This document shows, piece by piece, positions 7,003 to 13,359 of a stretch of DNA of 13,359 nucleotides. The stretch lies in the NCBI GenBank assembly GCA_029256485.1, contig JAQSXU010000099.1, positions 1 through 13,359 of the forward strand, given 5' to 3'. Numbering within the stretch: the first letter of the stretch is position 1; the number at the start of each line of letters is the position of its first letter. The notes beneath the pieces are model-generated. The model was given only the letters and a program-made list of their open reading frames with translations. It searched no databases and was not told the DNA's origin. This DNA comes from Clostridiaceae bacterium. GTDB lineage: Bacteria > Bacillota_A > Clostridia > Clostridiales > Clostridiaceae. Made by a program: the position numbers and the translations under genes.

Positions 7003-7109
7003 TTTTTCTAAGTTGTCTATAAGCTTCAATAACATCTTTTTTCAAATATATTATTTTGTTAAAAACTATTATTCACTATACCACTATTCTATGATTCCTT
7101 ATTCTAAAT

Positions 7110-7139
7110 TTGATGTTATATATTAATTTATGATATACT
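7110..7139 (+). promoter_or_regulatory. Promoter of the dtxR-like gene
   Basis: TTGATG (7110-7115) and TATACT (7134-7139) are 18 bases apart, and TGA before the -10 gives an extended -10. The leader to the ATG at 7198 is about 50 bases. Confidence 0.55.
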
Positions 7140-7197
7140 TATTTCATTAACAAAAAAATTTTAATCACATTAAGTATACAATAAAGAAGGTTTTTAT

Positions 7198-7581
7198 ATG
7201 AATATAAATGAATCAGTTGAGAATTATTTAGAAACTATTTTAATATTAAGCAAAAACTTACCTATGGTTCGTTCAATCGATGTTGCCACTGAACTTAACT
7301 TTAAAAAATCTAGTGTAAGTGTTGCTATGAAAAATTTACGTGAAAAAGAATATATAACTATGACAAATGAAGGATATATTTTACTTACTGAAACTGGAAA
7401 AAAAATATCAACTATGGTTTATGAAAAACATACTTTTCTTTCTGGTTGGTTAAAATGCCTTGGTGTAGATGCTAACACTGCTACTGAGGATGCATGCCGA
7501 ATTGAACATGTTATAAGTAATGAAAGCTTTGAAGCTATTAAAAAATATGTTACTAAAAATACTCCTAATACTAACTTATAA
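7198..7581 (+). CDS. DtxR/MntR-family metal-dependent regulator, short form
   Basis: A 127-residue protein with an N-terminal winged helix (about 5-70; recognition region near FKKSSVSVAMKNLREK, 35-50) and a metal-binding dimerisation domain (about 72-120). It lacks the C-terminal SH3-like domain of full DtxR and is a little shorter than MntR (about 140). The ligand region DACRIEHVIS matches DtxR's EACRWEHVMS: Cys100, Glu103 and His104, plus His78 and Glu12. MntR has Glu in place of that cysteine, so the set points to iron rather than manganese. The position of DtxR Met10 / MntR Asp8 is Asn9, which is unusual. The ATG has AGAAGG seven bases upstream. It is the most likely protein to bind the five shared palindromes, by inference. 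Confidence 0.85.
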   Translation: MNINESVENYLETILILSKNLPMVRSIDVATELNFKKSSVSVAMKNLREKEYITMTNEGYILLTETGKKISTMVYEKHTFLSGWLKCLGVDANTATEDACRIEHVISNESFEAIKKYVTKNTPNTNL

Positions 7582-7601
7582 ACTTAATTCCGATAAATTT
7601 T

Positions 7602-7638
7602 AAGGCTATGTTTTAACGCTCCATTAAAACATAGCCTT
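7602..7638 (+). terminator. Intrinsic terminator after the dtxR-like gene
   Basis: Perfect 15-base arms (7602-7616 and 7624-7638) enclose a seven-base loop, followed by TGTACTTTT. It lies 20 bases after the stop. The T tract is interrupted, but the stem is strong. Confidence 0.75.
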
Positions 7639-7732
7639 TGTACTTTTATAAATTTATTATAATCTTTATGGCTAAAAATATAGGAATAAAGTCCACAGAT
7701 CAAGCCGTAAGTTTTAATATAAAAATATAGTA

Positions 7733-7757
7733 GGGTTATTGCATATTTAAATAACCC
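7733..7757 (-). terminator. Possible terminator of the ABC transporter pair
   Basis: GGGTTATT (7733-7740) and AATAACCC (7750-7757) form an eight-base stem with a nine-base loop, 65 bases beyond the end of the second ABC gene. On the minus strand the T-rich stretch comes only after TACTATA, so efficiency is doubtful. Confidence 0.4.
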
Positions 7758-7821
7758 ATGCAACAGCCTGTAACTTTTTTATTTCATACTGAAAAAGACT
7801 ATAAACTTTATTTCTAACATA

Positions 7822-9567
7822 CTATAAACTCCAACCAACTGCTTTTTTCTTTACTTGAACAAACTCAGAATAAATGCCTTCTTCAGTAATTAATTTTTCA
7901 TGTTTTCCTTGTTGAACAATATGTCCCCCGCTTAATACCAATATATTATCTGCATTTTTAACAGTTGAAAGACGATGGGCAATCATGATTACCGTCTTAT
8001 GTTTTGTAAGTTCATCAATTGCATACTGTAATTCTCTTTCATTTTCTGGATCAACACTTGAAGTTGCCTCGTCTAAGATAATAATTGGAGCATCTTTTAG
8101 AATTGCCCTTGCAATTGAAATACGCTGTTTTTCACCACCTGATAAACTGCCTCCTCCTTCTCCAATTATTGTGTCATATCCATCTGGTAAATTTGATATA
8201 AATTCATGACAGCATGCTTTCTTGGCAGCTTCTATTACTTCTTCCATTGTTGCTTCTGGGCGCCCAAACTTAATGTTATTTAAAATACTATCTTGAAATA
8301 AATATACTTTTTGAAAAACCATACTGATATTTTTTAACAAGCTCTCACAAGTATATTCTTTTACATTATGTCCACCTAAAGTTATTTCTCCTTTATCTAC
8401 ATCCCAAAATCTAGCAATTAAATTACAAATTGTACTTTTTCCTCCACCAGATGGTCCTACAATTGCAACTGTAGTATTTTCTGGAATAGTAAGACTTATA
8501 TTATCAAGAATCTTTCTAGTATCATAAGAAAATAACACCTTTTTAAATTCAATATTATAATTTTTAGGCTTAACATCTGTTCCTTTCTCATCCATAAGTG
8601 GTATTTGTTCAACTTCATTAACTTTATCCATGCTGCTATCCATCATACGTAGTAAAGCTGAAGTACTTCCTGCTGCTTCGATTTGAGAAAAAATCACAAA
8701 ACTCGAAATAACTATCATCAATGTATTTACCAATGAAAATTTACCACCTATAAATAAATAACATCCCATCATCAGCATTGTACATGCTGCAATCTTAAAC
8801 ACATATATGTATAAAGAAATTAATTTAGTAAACACTTCTTCTAACCCCATATTTCGCATACGACTTTCCTCAATGGCATGATCCACTGCACGATTAGATT
8901 TTTCACCAAGTCCAAAGGCCTTTATAACTGCTATTCCCTGGATATATTCTAAAACTGCTGTAACAAGCATACTTTGAGCTTCTTGACGTTTTGGTGAAAC
9001 AGCAATACTTTTTTTCTGCAAGATCCAATTAACATAAAGACCCATGAAAATTGCACAAATTGAAATAATCCCAATACGTAAGTCAAAGAAGCTAATTATT
9101 ATAGTAATTACAAATGCATGTACAACACCAACAATAACGTTACTTAATATATGACCAGCTTGATGCTCAATATCGCTAATCGTTGTTGTAACTGATGAAG
9201 CAATTTCTCCGAGACGATTAGCACTAAAATACCCCATTGGCATTCTTTTAAGCCTGTCACCAATTTCAATTCTTTTGTCTGCACACATATTAAAAGCTGC
9301 AATACTATTTTTACTATTAGAAATATATCCAAATAAAATTTTTCCACTTAAACTAATAAACATGAATAAGAATGCTATTATTATGGTTTTAATAGTAATT
9401 TGGCTTCCATTCTCTTTTGCCTCAATGACACTATTTATACTATATACAATAGCTGGAATACTTAGTGCTTCAAAAATTGTAAATATAACAGAATAAATAA
9501 AAGATTGTATCATATCCCCTTTATGTTTTCCTGAAAACTCCAATAACCTTTTTAGTGTTTTAACCAT
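7822..9567 (-). CDS. ABC half-transporter (membrane domain plus ATPase), YbtPQ-like
   Basis: A 581-residue type IV (exporter-fold) half-transporter. Residues 1-310 carry six predicted helices (near 20-45, 60-80, 138-160, 164-184, 250-272 and 277-297). The ATPase domain has Walker A GPSGGGKST (371-379), Q-loop Gln419, signature LSGGEKQR (475-482), Walker B IIILDE (495-500) and switch His531, all intact. The D-loop region reads ATSSVDPENE; the DPENE ending is shared with its partner and with YbtP/YbtQ/IrtAB-type siderophore importers, which use the exporter fold for uptake. It probably forms a heterodimer with the upstream gene's product in the cytoplasmic membrane. The ATG overlaps the upstream gene by eight bases, with GGGGGAAATA just before it, indicating coupled translation. 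Export of a compound remains an alternative. Confidence 0.87.
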   Translation of the reverse strand: MVKTLKRLLEFSGKHKGDMIQSFIYSVIFTIFEALSIPAIVYSINSVIEAKENGSQITIKTIIIAFLFMFISLSGKILFGYISNSKNSIAAFNMCADKRIEIGDRLKRMPMGYFSANRLGEIASSVTTTISDIEHQAGHILSNVIVGVVHAFVITIIISFFDLRIGIISICAIFMGLYVNWILQKKSIAVSPKRQEAQSMLVTAVLEYIQGIAVIKAFGLGEKSNRAVDHAIEESRMRNMGLEEVFTKLISLYIYVFKIAACTMLMMGCYLFIGGKFSLVNTLMIVISSFVIFSQIEAAGSTSALLRMMDSSMDKVNEVEQIPLMDEKGTDVKPKNYNIEFKKVLFSYDTRKILDNISLTIPENTTVAIVGPSGGGKSTICNLIARFWDVDKGEITLGGHNVKEYTCESLLKNISMVFQKVYLFQDSILNNIKFGRPEATMEEVIEAAKKACCHEFISNLPDGYDTIIGEGGGSLSGGEKQRISIARAILKDAPIIILDEATSSVDPENERELQYAIDELTKHKTVIMIAHRLSTVKNADNILVLSGGHIVQQGKHEKLITEEGIYSEFVQVKKKAVGWSL

Positions 9568-11326
9568 TATTATTTCCCCCTTCCAACAAATCTGTATCCT
9601 TAGTTCCTAAATGTGATTCCCACATATTTTTGTATAATTCACAATCTTTAAGAATCTTCTTTTGAGTTCCCTGAGCAACTATCTTCCCCTTATTCATAAC
9701 GATTATATTATCAGCCGATGCAATAGTTGAAAGCCTATGGGCAATTACAATTAAGGTTTTTCCTTTAATAAGCTTTGATATTGATTCTTGAATTATTGCT
9801 TCATTTTCTGGATCAGTGTACGCAGTAGCCTCATCTAATACAACTACTGGACTATTTTTAATAATCGCTCTTGCAATAGAAATACGTTGCTTTTCACCAC
9901 CCGAAAAATGATTTCCAGCTTCTCCAGCTAAAGTATCATATCCATGTTCTAAAGATATAATAAAATCATGACAGCTTGCTTTCTTTGCTGCAGCTATTAT
10001 TTCTTCATCCGTTGCATCTTTTTTCCCAATACGTATATTTTCTTTTATAGACATATTGAATAGAAAATTATCCTGGGATACATATGAAATAATCTCACTT
10101 ACCTGATTTAAAGACAAGTCTTTGACATTTATTCCTCCTAAAGTTATCTCTCCAGTCTTTGCCTCCCAAAAGCTGGCTATAAGCTTTGCTACAGTAGATT
10201 TTCCTGAACCAGACGGGCCTACTATTGCTGTCATTCCATTTAAAGCAGTTTCAAAAGTTATTCCATGTAAAATTTCAGTATCATCATATCCGAATGTTAC
10301 ATTTTTAAATTTAATTTTATAATCCTTTAATTCTTTATAAATGGATGGTCGATTTAGCTCCTCTGCATCAAGTATTTCTGATACTTGTCCAATTATTGTT
10401 CCCAATGATGCCATACCATCTGTATGTTTCATAGCCTCTATTAATGGTCCTACAAGCCCAAAAGACAAAATAATGCAAGAAACAAAAGTTGCAAGACTTA
10501 AGCTTCCATTCATATAAAAATATAAACCTGCTGGCAAAACAAAAAGAAGGGTTGCTGGCATAGTATACATAACTGATGTATACAAAAACAAAGTATTTTT
10601 AAAAAATGATGTTACAACCTGGCAGCTTTTACTTACTGAATTAGAATATTTCTCATAAGAACTAGTTGATTGGTTGAAAGCTTTAATTGCTTCAATACCA
10701 TTTATATATTCCACTACAGTAGCATTCATATGATTTACTGCATCAACATGGTTTTGATAATAATACACATACTTCTTCATAAGCAGTTTATATAAAATTA
10801 ATCCAATTGGTATTGTTATTAATGAAAATAGTGCTATACGAAAATCCAAGCAAAATAAGTAAATTAGCACACACACTGGCACCAATAAATTTGATGTAAT
10901 TTCTGGAATTATATGTGCTAGTGGCTCTTCCATTTTCTCTACTGTATCTACCATAATTGTCTTTAGTTCCCCTGATGGCATTTCTGTTACATATCCGAGA
11001 GGTACTTTTGAAAGTTTTGCTGCAATTCTGCTACGAATATTTTTTAAAATAGCATACGCTGATTGATGAGATAATGTGGTAGATATTCCTTGAAAAATTA
11101 CTTTTCCTGTATATCCTGCCAAAGCAATAAGAATAATTAAAATGAATTCCTGCCAAATATAAGTTTCCTCTAGTATTTTTACAGTAATTTTTGCAGCTAC
11201 AAAGTAAGGGATCATTCCACAAGCAACACCTATTACTGATAAGATTACTGATATAATCATCTTACTTTTACATTCAGCTGCAAAAGCTAGTAATCTCTTA
11301 AAATTATTGTATTTTTTTTCTTTCAT
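9560..11326 (-). CDS. ABC half-transporter (membrane domain plus ATPase), YbtPQ-like partner
   Basis: A 588-residue half-transporter with six predicted helices in the first 310 residues (near 23-45, 59-80, 140-160, 163-183, 247-271 and 276-296) and a C-terminal ATPase. Walker A is GPSGSGKST (370-378), Q-loop Gln418, Walker B VVVLDE (494-499), switch His530. The signature is FSGGEKQR (474-481), with Phe replacing the usual Leu. The stretch ATAYTDPENE (500-509) resembles the ATAFADPENE of yersiniabactin transporters. All catalytic residues are present, so neither half of the pair looks degenerate. The ATG is preceded by AGGAGG eight bases upstream. It is first in a two-gene operon controlled by the promoter and operator copy E at 11396-11449. 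The upstream AraC gene may activate it. The substrate is unknown. Confidence 0.87.
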   Translation of the reverse strand: MKEKKYNNFKRLLAFAAECKSKMIISVILSVIGVACGMIPYFVAAKITVKILEETYIWQEFILIILIALAGYTGKVIFQGISTTLSHQSAYAILKNIRSRIAAKLSKVPLGYVTEMPSGELKTIMVDTVEKMEEPLAHIIPEITSNLLVPVCVLIYLFCLDFRIALFSLITIPIGLILYKLLMKKYVYYYQNHVDAVNHMNATVVEYINGIEAIKAFNQSTSSYEKYSNSVSKSCQVVTSFFKNTLFLYTSVMYTMPATLLFVLPAGLYFYMNGSLSLATFVSCIILSFGLVGPLIEAMKHTDGMASLGTIIGQVSEILDAEELNRPSIYKELKDYKIKFKNVTFGYDDTEILHGITFETALNGMTAIVGPSGSGKSTVAKLIASFWEAKTGEITLGGINVKDLSLNQVSEIISYVSQDNFLFNMSIKENIRIGKKDATDEEIIAAAKKASCHDFIISLEHGYDTLAGEAGNHFSGGEKQRISIARAIIKNSPVVVLDEATAYTDPENEAIIQESISKLIKGKTLIVIAHRLSTIASADNIIVMNKGKIVAQGTQKKILKDCELYKNMWESHLGTKDTDLLEGGNNNG

Positions 11327-11370
11327 TTCTATATCCTCCTATCCAATAAGTAGTTTTGAATTCATATCAT

Positions 11371-11430
11371 AAAAAAATAGGATATAATCCAACAGAGTTA
11401 GTAGTCACTAACCTCATTGAATTATATCCT
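11371..11430 (-). terminator. Terminator-like hairpin downstream of the second AraC gene
   Basis: Read on the minus strand, AGGATATAAT (11421-11430) pairs perfectly with ATTATATCCT (11379-11388), and the inner GTTAG/CTAAC arms can stack inside. The stem is followed by A and seven T (11371-11377). It lies about 55 bases after the AraC stop and would end its transcript. The same bases also contain a promoter -10 and operator copy E. Confidence 0.55.
11396..11413. promoter_or_regulatory. Operator copy E, GTTAG-N6-CTAAC
   Basis: AGTTAG and CTAACC flank TAGTCA. The site begins seven bases downstream of the -10 of the ABC-pair promoter, the same spacing as copy A, so a bound repressor would cover the start of transcription. 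Confidence 0.68.
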
Positions 11431-11449
11431 TCTATATTTTATTTATCTA
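11421..11449 (-). promoter_or_regulatory. Promoter of the ABC transporter pair
   Basis: On the minus strand TAGATA (11444-11449) and a consensus TATAAT (11421-11426) are 17 bases apart. The expected start is near 11414, at the edge of operator copy E. The weak -35 leaves room for an activator such as the neighbouring AraC protein. Confidence 0.5.
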
Positions 11450-11483
11450 CTCCATTTATTACTTTTTACTCCAAAACTGCAGA

Positions 11484-12455
11484 CTAATTATTCTTTCTAA
11501 AATAATTAGGTGTAACACCCATCACATCTGAAAAAGCTTTTGAAAATTTACTGGCATTTTGATACCCCACTTCAATTGCAATCTCTCCAATACTTCTATT
11601 AGTAACACAAAGTAAGTCGGCAGCCTTTTTAATTCTAAATTCCTTAATAAATGCGTAATAGGTTTTTCCATATATCTCTTTAAAACAATCCGAAAATGCT
11701 CTAGAACTAACATTATATTTTTTGCCTATTTCTTCTATTGTAATATACACTTCAGCATTTTGTGTAACTTCTTTTTTTATTTGTTTTACTTTATTTGTTA
11801 AATTCTTATCAAAATACTTATCTTTTATTTGATTGACTTCCTTATCATTATTAATTAATAGCAAAATTAGTTCTGCAAATTTAAGTATTGATTTTTCCAT
11901 CCAAAATTTATCATTAAACAGAATAATCTCTTTCATTATTTCTTGCACTATGCTGTTGTTTGATAATAGCATATATTGCTCATATTGCTTTATTTTTTGG
12001 ATCAGCATGCTACTTGTAATTTTGGTATTAACAAATATAGTTTTTAGAAAATCATCTAACTTTCTTTCGTTTGTGACAATAGAGATTCCTTTATATTTCC
12101 CCAATGGAAAATTATGCTTATATTGTTTATCGTCTATAAGTGCTGCAACAAAATCACCAGCTCCAACATAAAACACCTTATTGTTTTTAAAATTTAGTTC
12201 ACATCTTCCAGAAATGCAGTAGTTCATTCTAATCATTCCAGGCTCTTCTAAAGGAAATAATTCAGAAATTGATAATATTAAATTATGATAAATAATCCAT
12301 ATACCATCAAATATTTCATATTGAATAGTCTTTCCGCATATATAATTTTTATTGTAATAACAAATTGTTTTATTTTCTATGTGTTCAACTTTTTCAACCA
12401 TTTCTTCAAAAGAAAAATGATTTTTAGTATCTGATATATATAATTGTTTATTCAT
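11484..12455 (-). CDS. AraC-family transcriptional regulator (ABC-pair-linked)
   Basis: A 323-residue protein with an N-terminal ligand/sensing region and a C-terminal AraC/XylS domain. The two helix-turn-helices lie near 240-263 (EEIGKKYNVSSRAFSDCFK) and 288-313, ending with GYQNASKFSKAFSDVMGVTP then YFRK. The open frame extends to a start at 12491, but ATG at 12455 is chosen because AAAGGAAG lies six bases upstream. It shares the general layout of the ECF-linked AraC protein, including a YCLSGH / YCISGR motif and a following acidic strand in the N-terminal half, so the two are likely paralogues with different ligands or targets. It lies directly upstream of the ABC pair, separated by a terminator-like hairpin and the pair's own promoter. 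A role as activator of the pair is inferred. Confidence 0.87.
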   Translation of the reverse strand: MNKQLYISDTKNHFSFEEMVEKVEHIENKTICYYNKNYICGKTIQYEIFDGIWIIYHNLILSISELFPLEEPGMIRMNYCISGRCELNFKNNKVFYVGAGDFVAALIDDKQYKHNFPLGKYKGISIVTNERKLDDFLKTIFVNTKITSSMLIQKIKQYEQYMLLSNNSIVQEIMKEIILFNDKFWMEKSILKFAELILLLINNDKEVNQIKDKYFDKNLTNKVKQIKKEVTQNAEVYITIEEIGKKYNVSSRAFSDCFKEIYGKTYYAFIKEFRIKKAADLLCVTNRSIGEIAIEVGYQNASKFSKAFSDVMGVTPNYFRKNN

Positions 12456-12511
12456 AAAAGCTTCCTTTATTTGTATATTTATAACTAGCAATCTATTAAA
12501 GTATTAGTATA

Positions 12512-12540
12512 TTTATATCTCATTAAATCATATTTGATAA
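12512..12540 (-). promoter_or_regulatory. Candidate promoter of the second AraC gene
   Basis: On the minus strand TTATCA (12535-12540) and TATAAA (12512-12517) are 17 bases apart, about 57 bases before the ATG. The -35 is weak. No GTTAG-N6-CTAAC site is present here. Confidence 0.4.
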
Positions 12541-12570
12541 ACATTCTCAATAACTTTGTATAAATTAGTC

Positions 12571-12592
12571 TGATAATTGATAATGATTTTCA
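12571..12592. promoter_or_regulatory. Fur-box-like site
   Basis: TGATAAT occurs twice in tandem (12571-12577, 12578-12584), followed by G and ATTTTCA (12586-12592). The right part matches the 7-1-7 Fur consensus TGATAATNATTATCA at 14 of 15 positions. It directly abuts the -35 of the rpsD-paralogue promoter and is 38 bases upstream of the AraC promoter's -35. Binding by Fur, rather than Zur or PerR, is an inference from sequence. Confidence 0.55.
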
Positions 12593-12621
12593 TTTACATA
12601 TTTTAAATCATATGTTATATT
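12593..12621 (+). promoter_or_regulatory. Promoter of the rpsD paralogue
   Basis: TTTACA (12593-12598) and TATATT (12616-12621) are 17 bases apart, with TGT before the -10 giving an extended -10. The Fur-like site ends at the base before the -35. Confidence 0.6.
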
Positions 12622-12675
12622 ATCTTTAGGCTTAATTTTATCGCGGCAAATTTCTATATGGAGATGATAATTATT

Positions 12676-13220
12676 ATGGCAACAAAAAGAGCACCAAGAT
12701 TTAAATTATGTAGAAGATTAGGATTAATGCTAAAAAACTTTCTTCTTATGGTATACAATTATTAGAAAAACAACGTTTAAGAGCATATTACGGAGTAATG
12801 GAAAGACAATTCTCAACTTATGTGAAAAAATCTCTTAAAGATAAGGAGCAAACTGGCTATTCTCTAATTAAAAGATTAGAATGTAGACTTGATAATATAG
12901 TGTACAGACTTGGATTTGCGAATTCATTAGCTGGAGCACGCCAAATGGTGGTGCATGGACATTTTTTAGTAAATGGCAGCAAAGTAAATATCCCTTCCTT
13001 TAATGTAAGTATTGGAGATGTAATTACTTTAAGAGAAAAATCACAAAAAAATGAATTATTTAAAAACAATTTTTTATCTAATTATTTAAATAAATATCCA
13101 TATTTAGATAAAAATGAAAATGATTTTTCAGGCACTCTTCTAAGATATCCTCTTAGAAATGAAGTACCTATCGAAATAAATGATTCCTTGGTTGTAGAAT
13201 ACTATTCAAGATTAAGTTAA
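12676..13220 (+). pseudogene. rpsD: Broken paralogue of ribosomal protein S4 (zinc-ribbon-less type)
   Basis: The gene opens normally at ATG 12676 (GGAG at 12660-12663) with [17 protein letters not shown], the N-terminus of clostridial S4 paralogues lacking the four-cysteine zinc ribbon. The next roughly 20 conserved codons (normally ending before KKLS) are missing and the frame is shifted: the initial frame stops at 12763-12765 after 29 residues. The rest ([14 protein letters not shown] onward, including the S4 RNA-binding domain [15 protein letters not shown] and the C-terminal VVEYYSR) is intact in the -1 frame to 13220. An ATG at 12798 could start a 140-residue remnant, but GGAG is only two bases before it. 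S4 binds 16S rRNA and nucleates the 30S subunit; this copy stands alone, outside the usual rpsM-rpsK-rpsD-rpoA cluster. I judge it non-functional or at best a truncated product. Confidence 0.8.
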
Positions 13221-13241
13221 TAATTAAATTGCTCTAAAAGA

Positions 13242-13272
13242 AACTAAATATTTGATTTTTAAATATTTAGTT
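13242..13272 (+). terminator. Hairpin after the rpsD paralogue
   Basis: Perfect 12-base arms, AACTAAATATTT (13242-13253) and AAATATTTAGTT (13261-13272), with a seven-base loop, 21 bases after the stop. The following ATCTTTAT is a weak T tract and the stem is A/T only. Confidence 0.5.
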
Positions 13273-13313
13273 ATCTTTATGATTAATCAATATTAAAAGG
13301 AGGTATTACGAAT

Positions 13314-13359
13314 TTGAAATTCAATATAAAAAGTGAAAAAAATATTTGTAAGAATCCAT
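13314..13359 (+). CDS. Start of an unrecognised gene, N-terminal fragment
   Basis: A strong AAAAGGAGG (13295-13303) is followed ten bases later by TTG (13314) opening a frame MKFNIKSEKNICKNP that runs off the right edge. The ribosome binding site makes a real gene likely. Fifteen residues are too few to name a family. Confidence 0.45.
   Translation, partial: MKFNIKSEKNICKNP

Larger units (their letters stand above)
6756..7197. other. Divergent control region between DUF2325 and dtxR-like genes
   Basis: This 442-base gap holds operator copy C (6818-6835), a cluster of ATTAGT/ACTAAT elements (6892-6897, 6908-6913, 6917-6922), a very long palindrome containing copy D (6949-7002), and the dtxR-like promoter (7110-7139). 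A minus-strand stretch of 27 open codons ends at a TAG at 6989-6991 and includes LKKDVIEAYRQLRKN; it has no good start and may be a gene remnant. No intact gene was seen. I could not place a convincing DUF2325 promoter; TATGAA (6838-6843, minus) next to copy C is the best -10. Confidence 0.55.

Noticed and set aside
7733..7765. An operator at the 7733-7757 inverted repeat
   Set aside because: Its arms do not match GTTAG-N6-CTAAC and it lies between gene ends, where a terminator is the simpler explanation.
7822..11326. A plain multidrug exporter
   Set aside because: The exporter fold alone allows this, but the DPENE segments, the shared operator and the DtxR, AraC and ECF neighbours favour a metallophore-type transporter. 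Export is noted as an alternative, not excluded.
11833..12171. A 112-codon plus-strand frame antisense to the second AraC gene
   Set aside because: Its translation is a Ser/Leu/Ile-rich mirror of the AraC coding sequence, with no start site and no family resemblance.
12732..12738. A-AAA-AAC as an evolved programmed frameshift signal
   Set aside because: The bases are the ordinary Lys-Lys-Leu codons of S4, about 20 conserved codons are missing beside it, and I see no strong downstream stem. It is kept only as a possible leak.
12798..13220. A stand-alone 140-residue S4-domain gene starting at 12798
   Set aside because: The conserved N-terminal half lies immediately upstream in a shifted frame, and GGAG is only two bases from this ATG, so it is better explained as part of a broken rpsD copy.

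Overview
The window is AT-rich, has strong AGGAGG-type ribosome binding sites, uses TTG starts freely, and encodes Clostridium-like proteins, including a zinc-ribbon-less S4 paralogue and a DUF2325 protein. It looks like chromosome of a Clostridium sensu stricto species. I saw no rRNA, tRNA, CRISPR array or intact mobile element.

Layout. 1-958 (minus): a TTG-started alpha/beta hydrolase followed by the N-terminal end of a ketopantoate-reductase-like dehydrogenase. 1092-4980 (minus): an AraC-type regulator, an intrinsic terminator, then a compact ECF transporter operon (S component, EcfT, and a fused double ATPase). 5324-6124 (plus): a leucine-carboxyl-methyltransferase/TcmP-like SAM methyltransferase, divergent from the AraC gene. 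6237-6755 (minus): a DUF2325 gene followed by a small decayed reading frame. 7198-7581 (plus): a short DtxR/MntR-family regulator with an iron-type ligand set. 7822-11326 (minus): two overlapping ABC half-transporters of the type seen in YbtPQ-like siderophore importers. 11484-12455 (minus): a second AraC-type regulator. 12571-13220 (plus): a Fur-box-like site, a promoter and a broken rpsD paralogue. 13314 onward: the start of a further gene.

The genes are tied together by a palindrome, GTTAG-N6-CTAAC. I found five exact copies, all in the intergenic regions in front of the AraC-ECF genes, the methyltransferase, the DUF2325 gene, the dtxR-like gene and the ABC pair. In three cases the site starts 2-7 bases after a recognisable -10 element, where a repressor would block transcription. 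The DtxR-like protein is the obvious candidate ligand-sensing regulator. The two AraC proteins may add substrate-dependent control of each transporter.

My reading is a metal-responsive (probably iron-responsive) small-molecule transport regulon. It combines an ECF importer, a YbtPQ-like heterodimeric ABC transporter and a modifying methyltransferase, with no biosynthetic synthetase genes. It may therefore capture a metallophore, tetrapyrrole or similar compound made elsewhere. The substrate is not visible in the sequence, and the whole assignment is inference from gene content and shared sites. Several spots show gene decay: the rpsD paralogue, the frame after DUF2325 and a possible IS3-family remnant.
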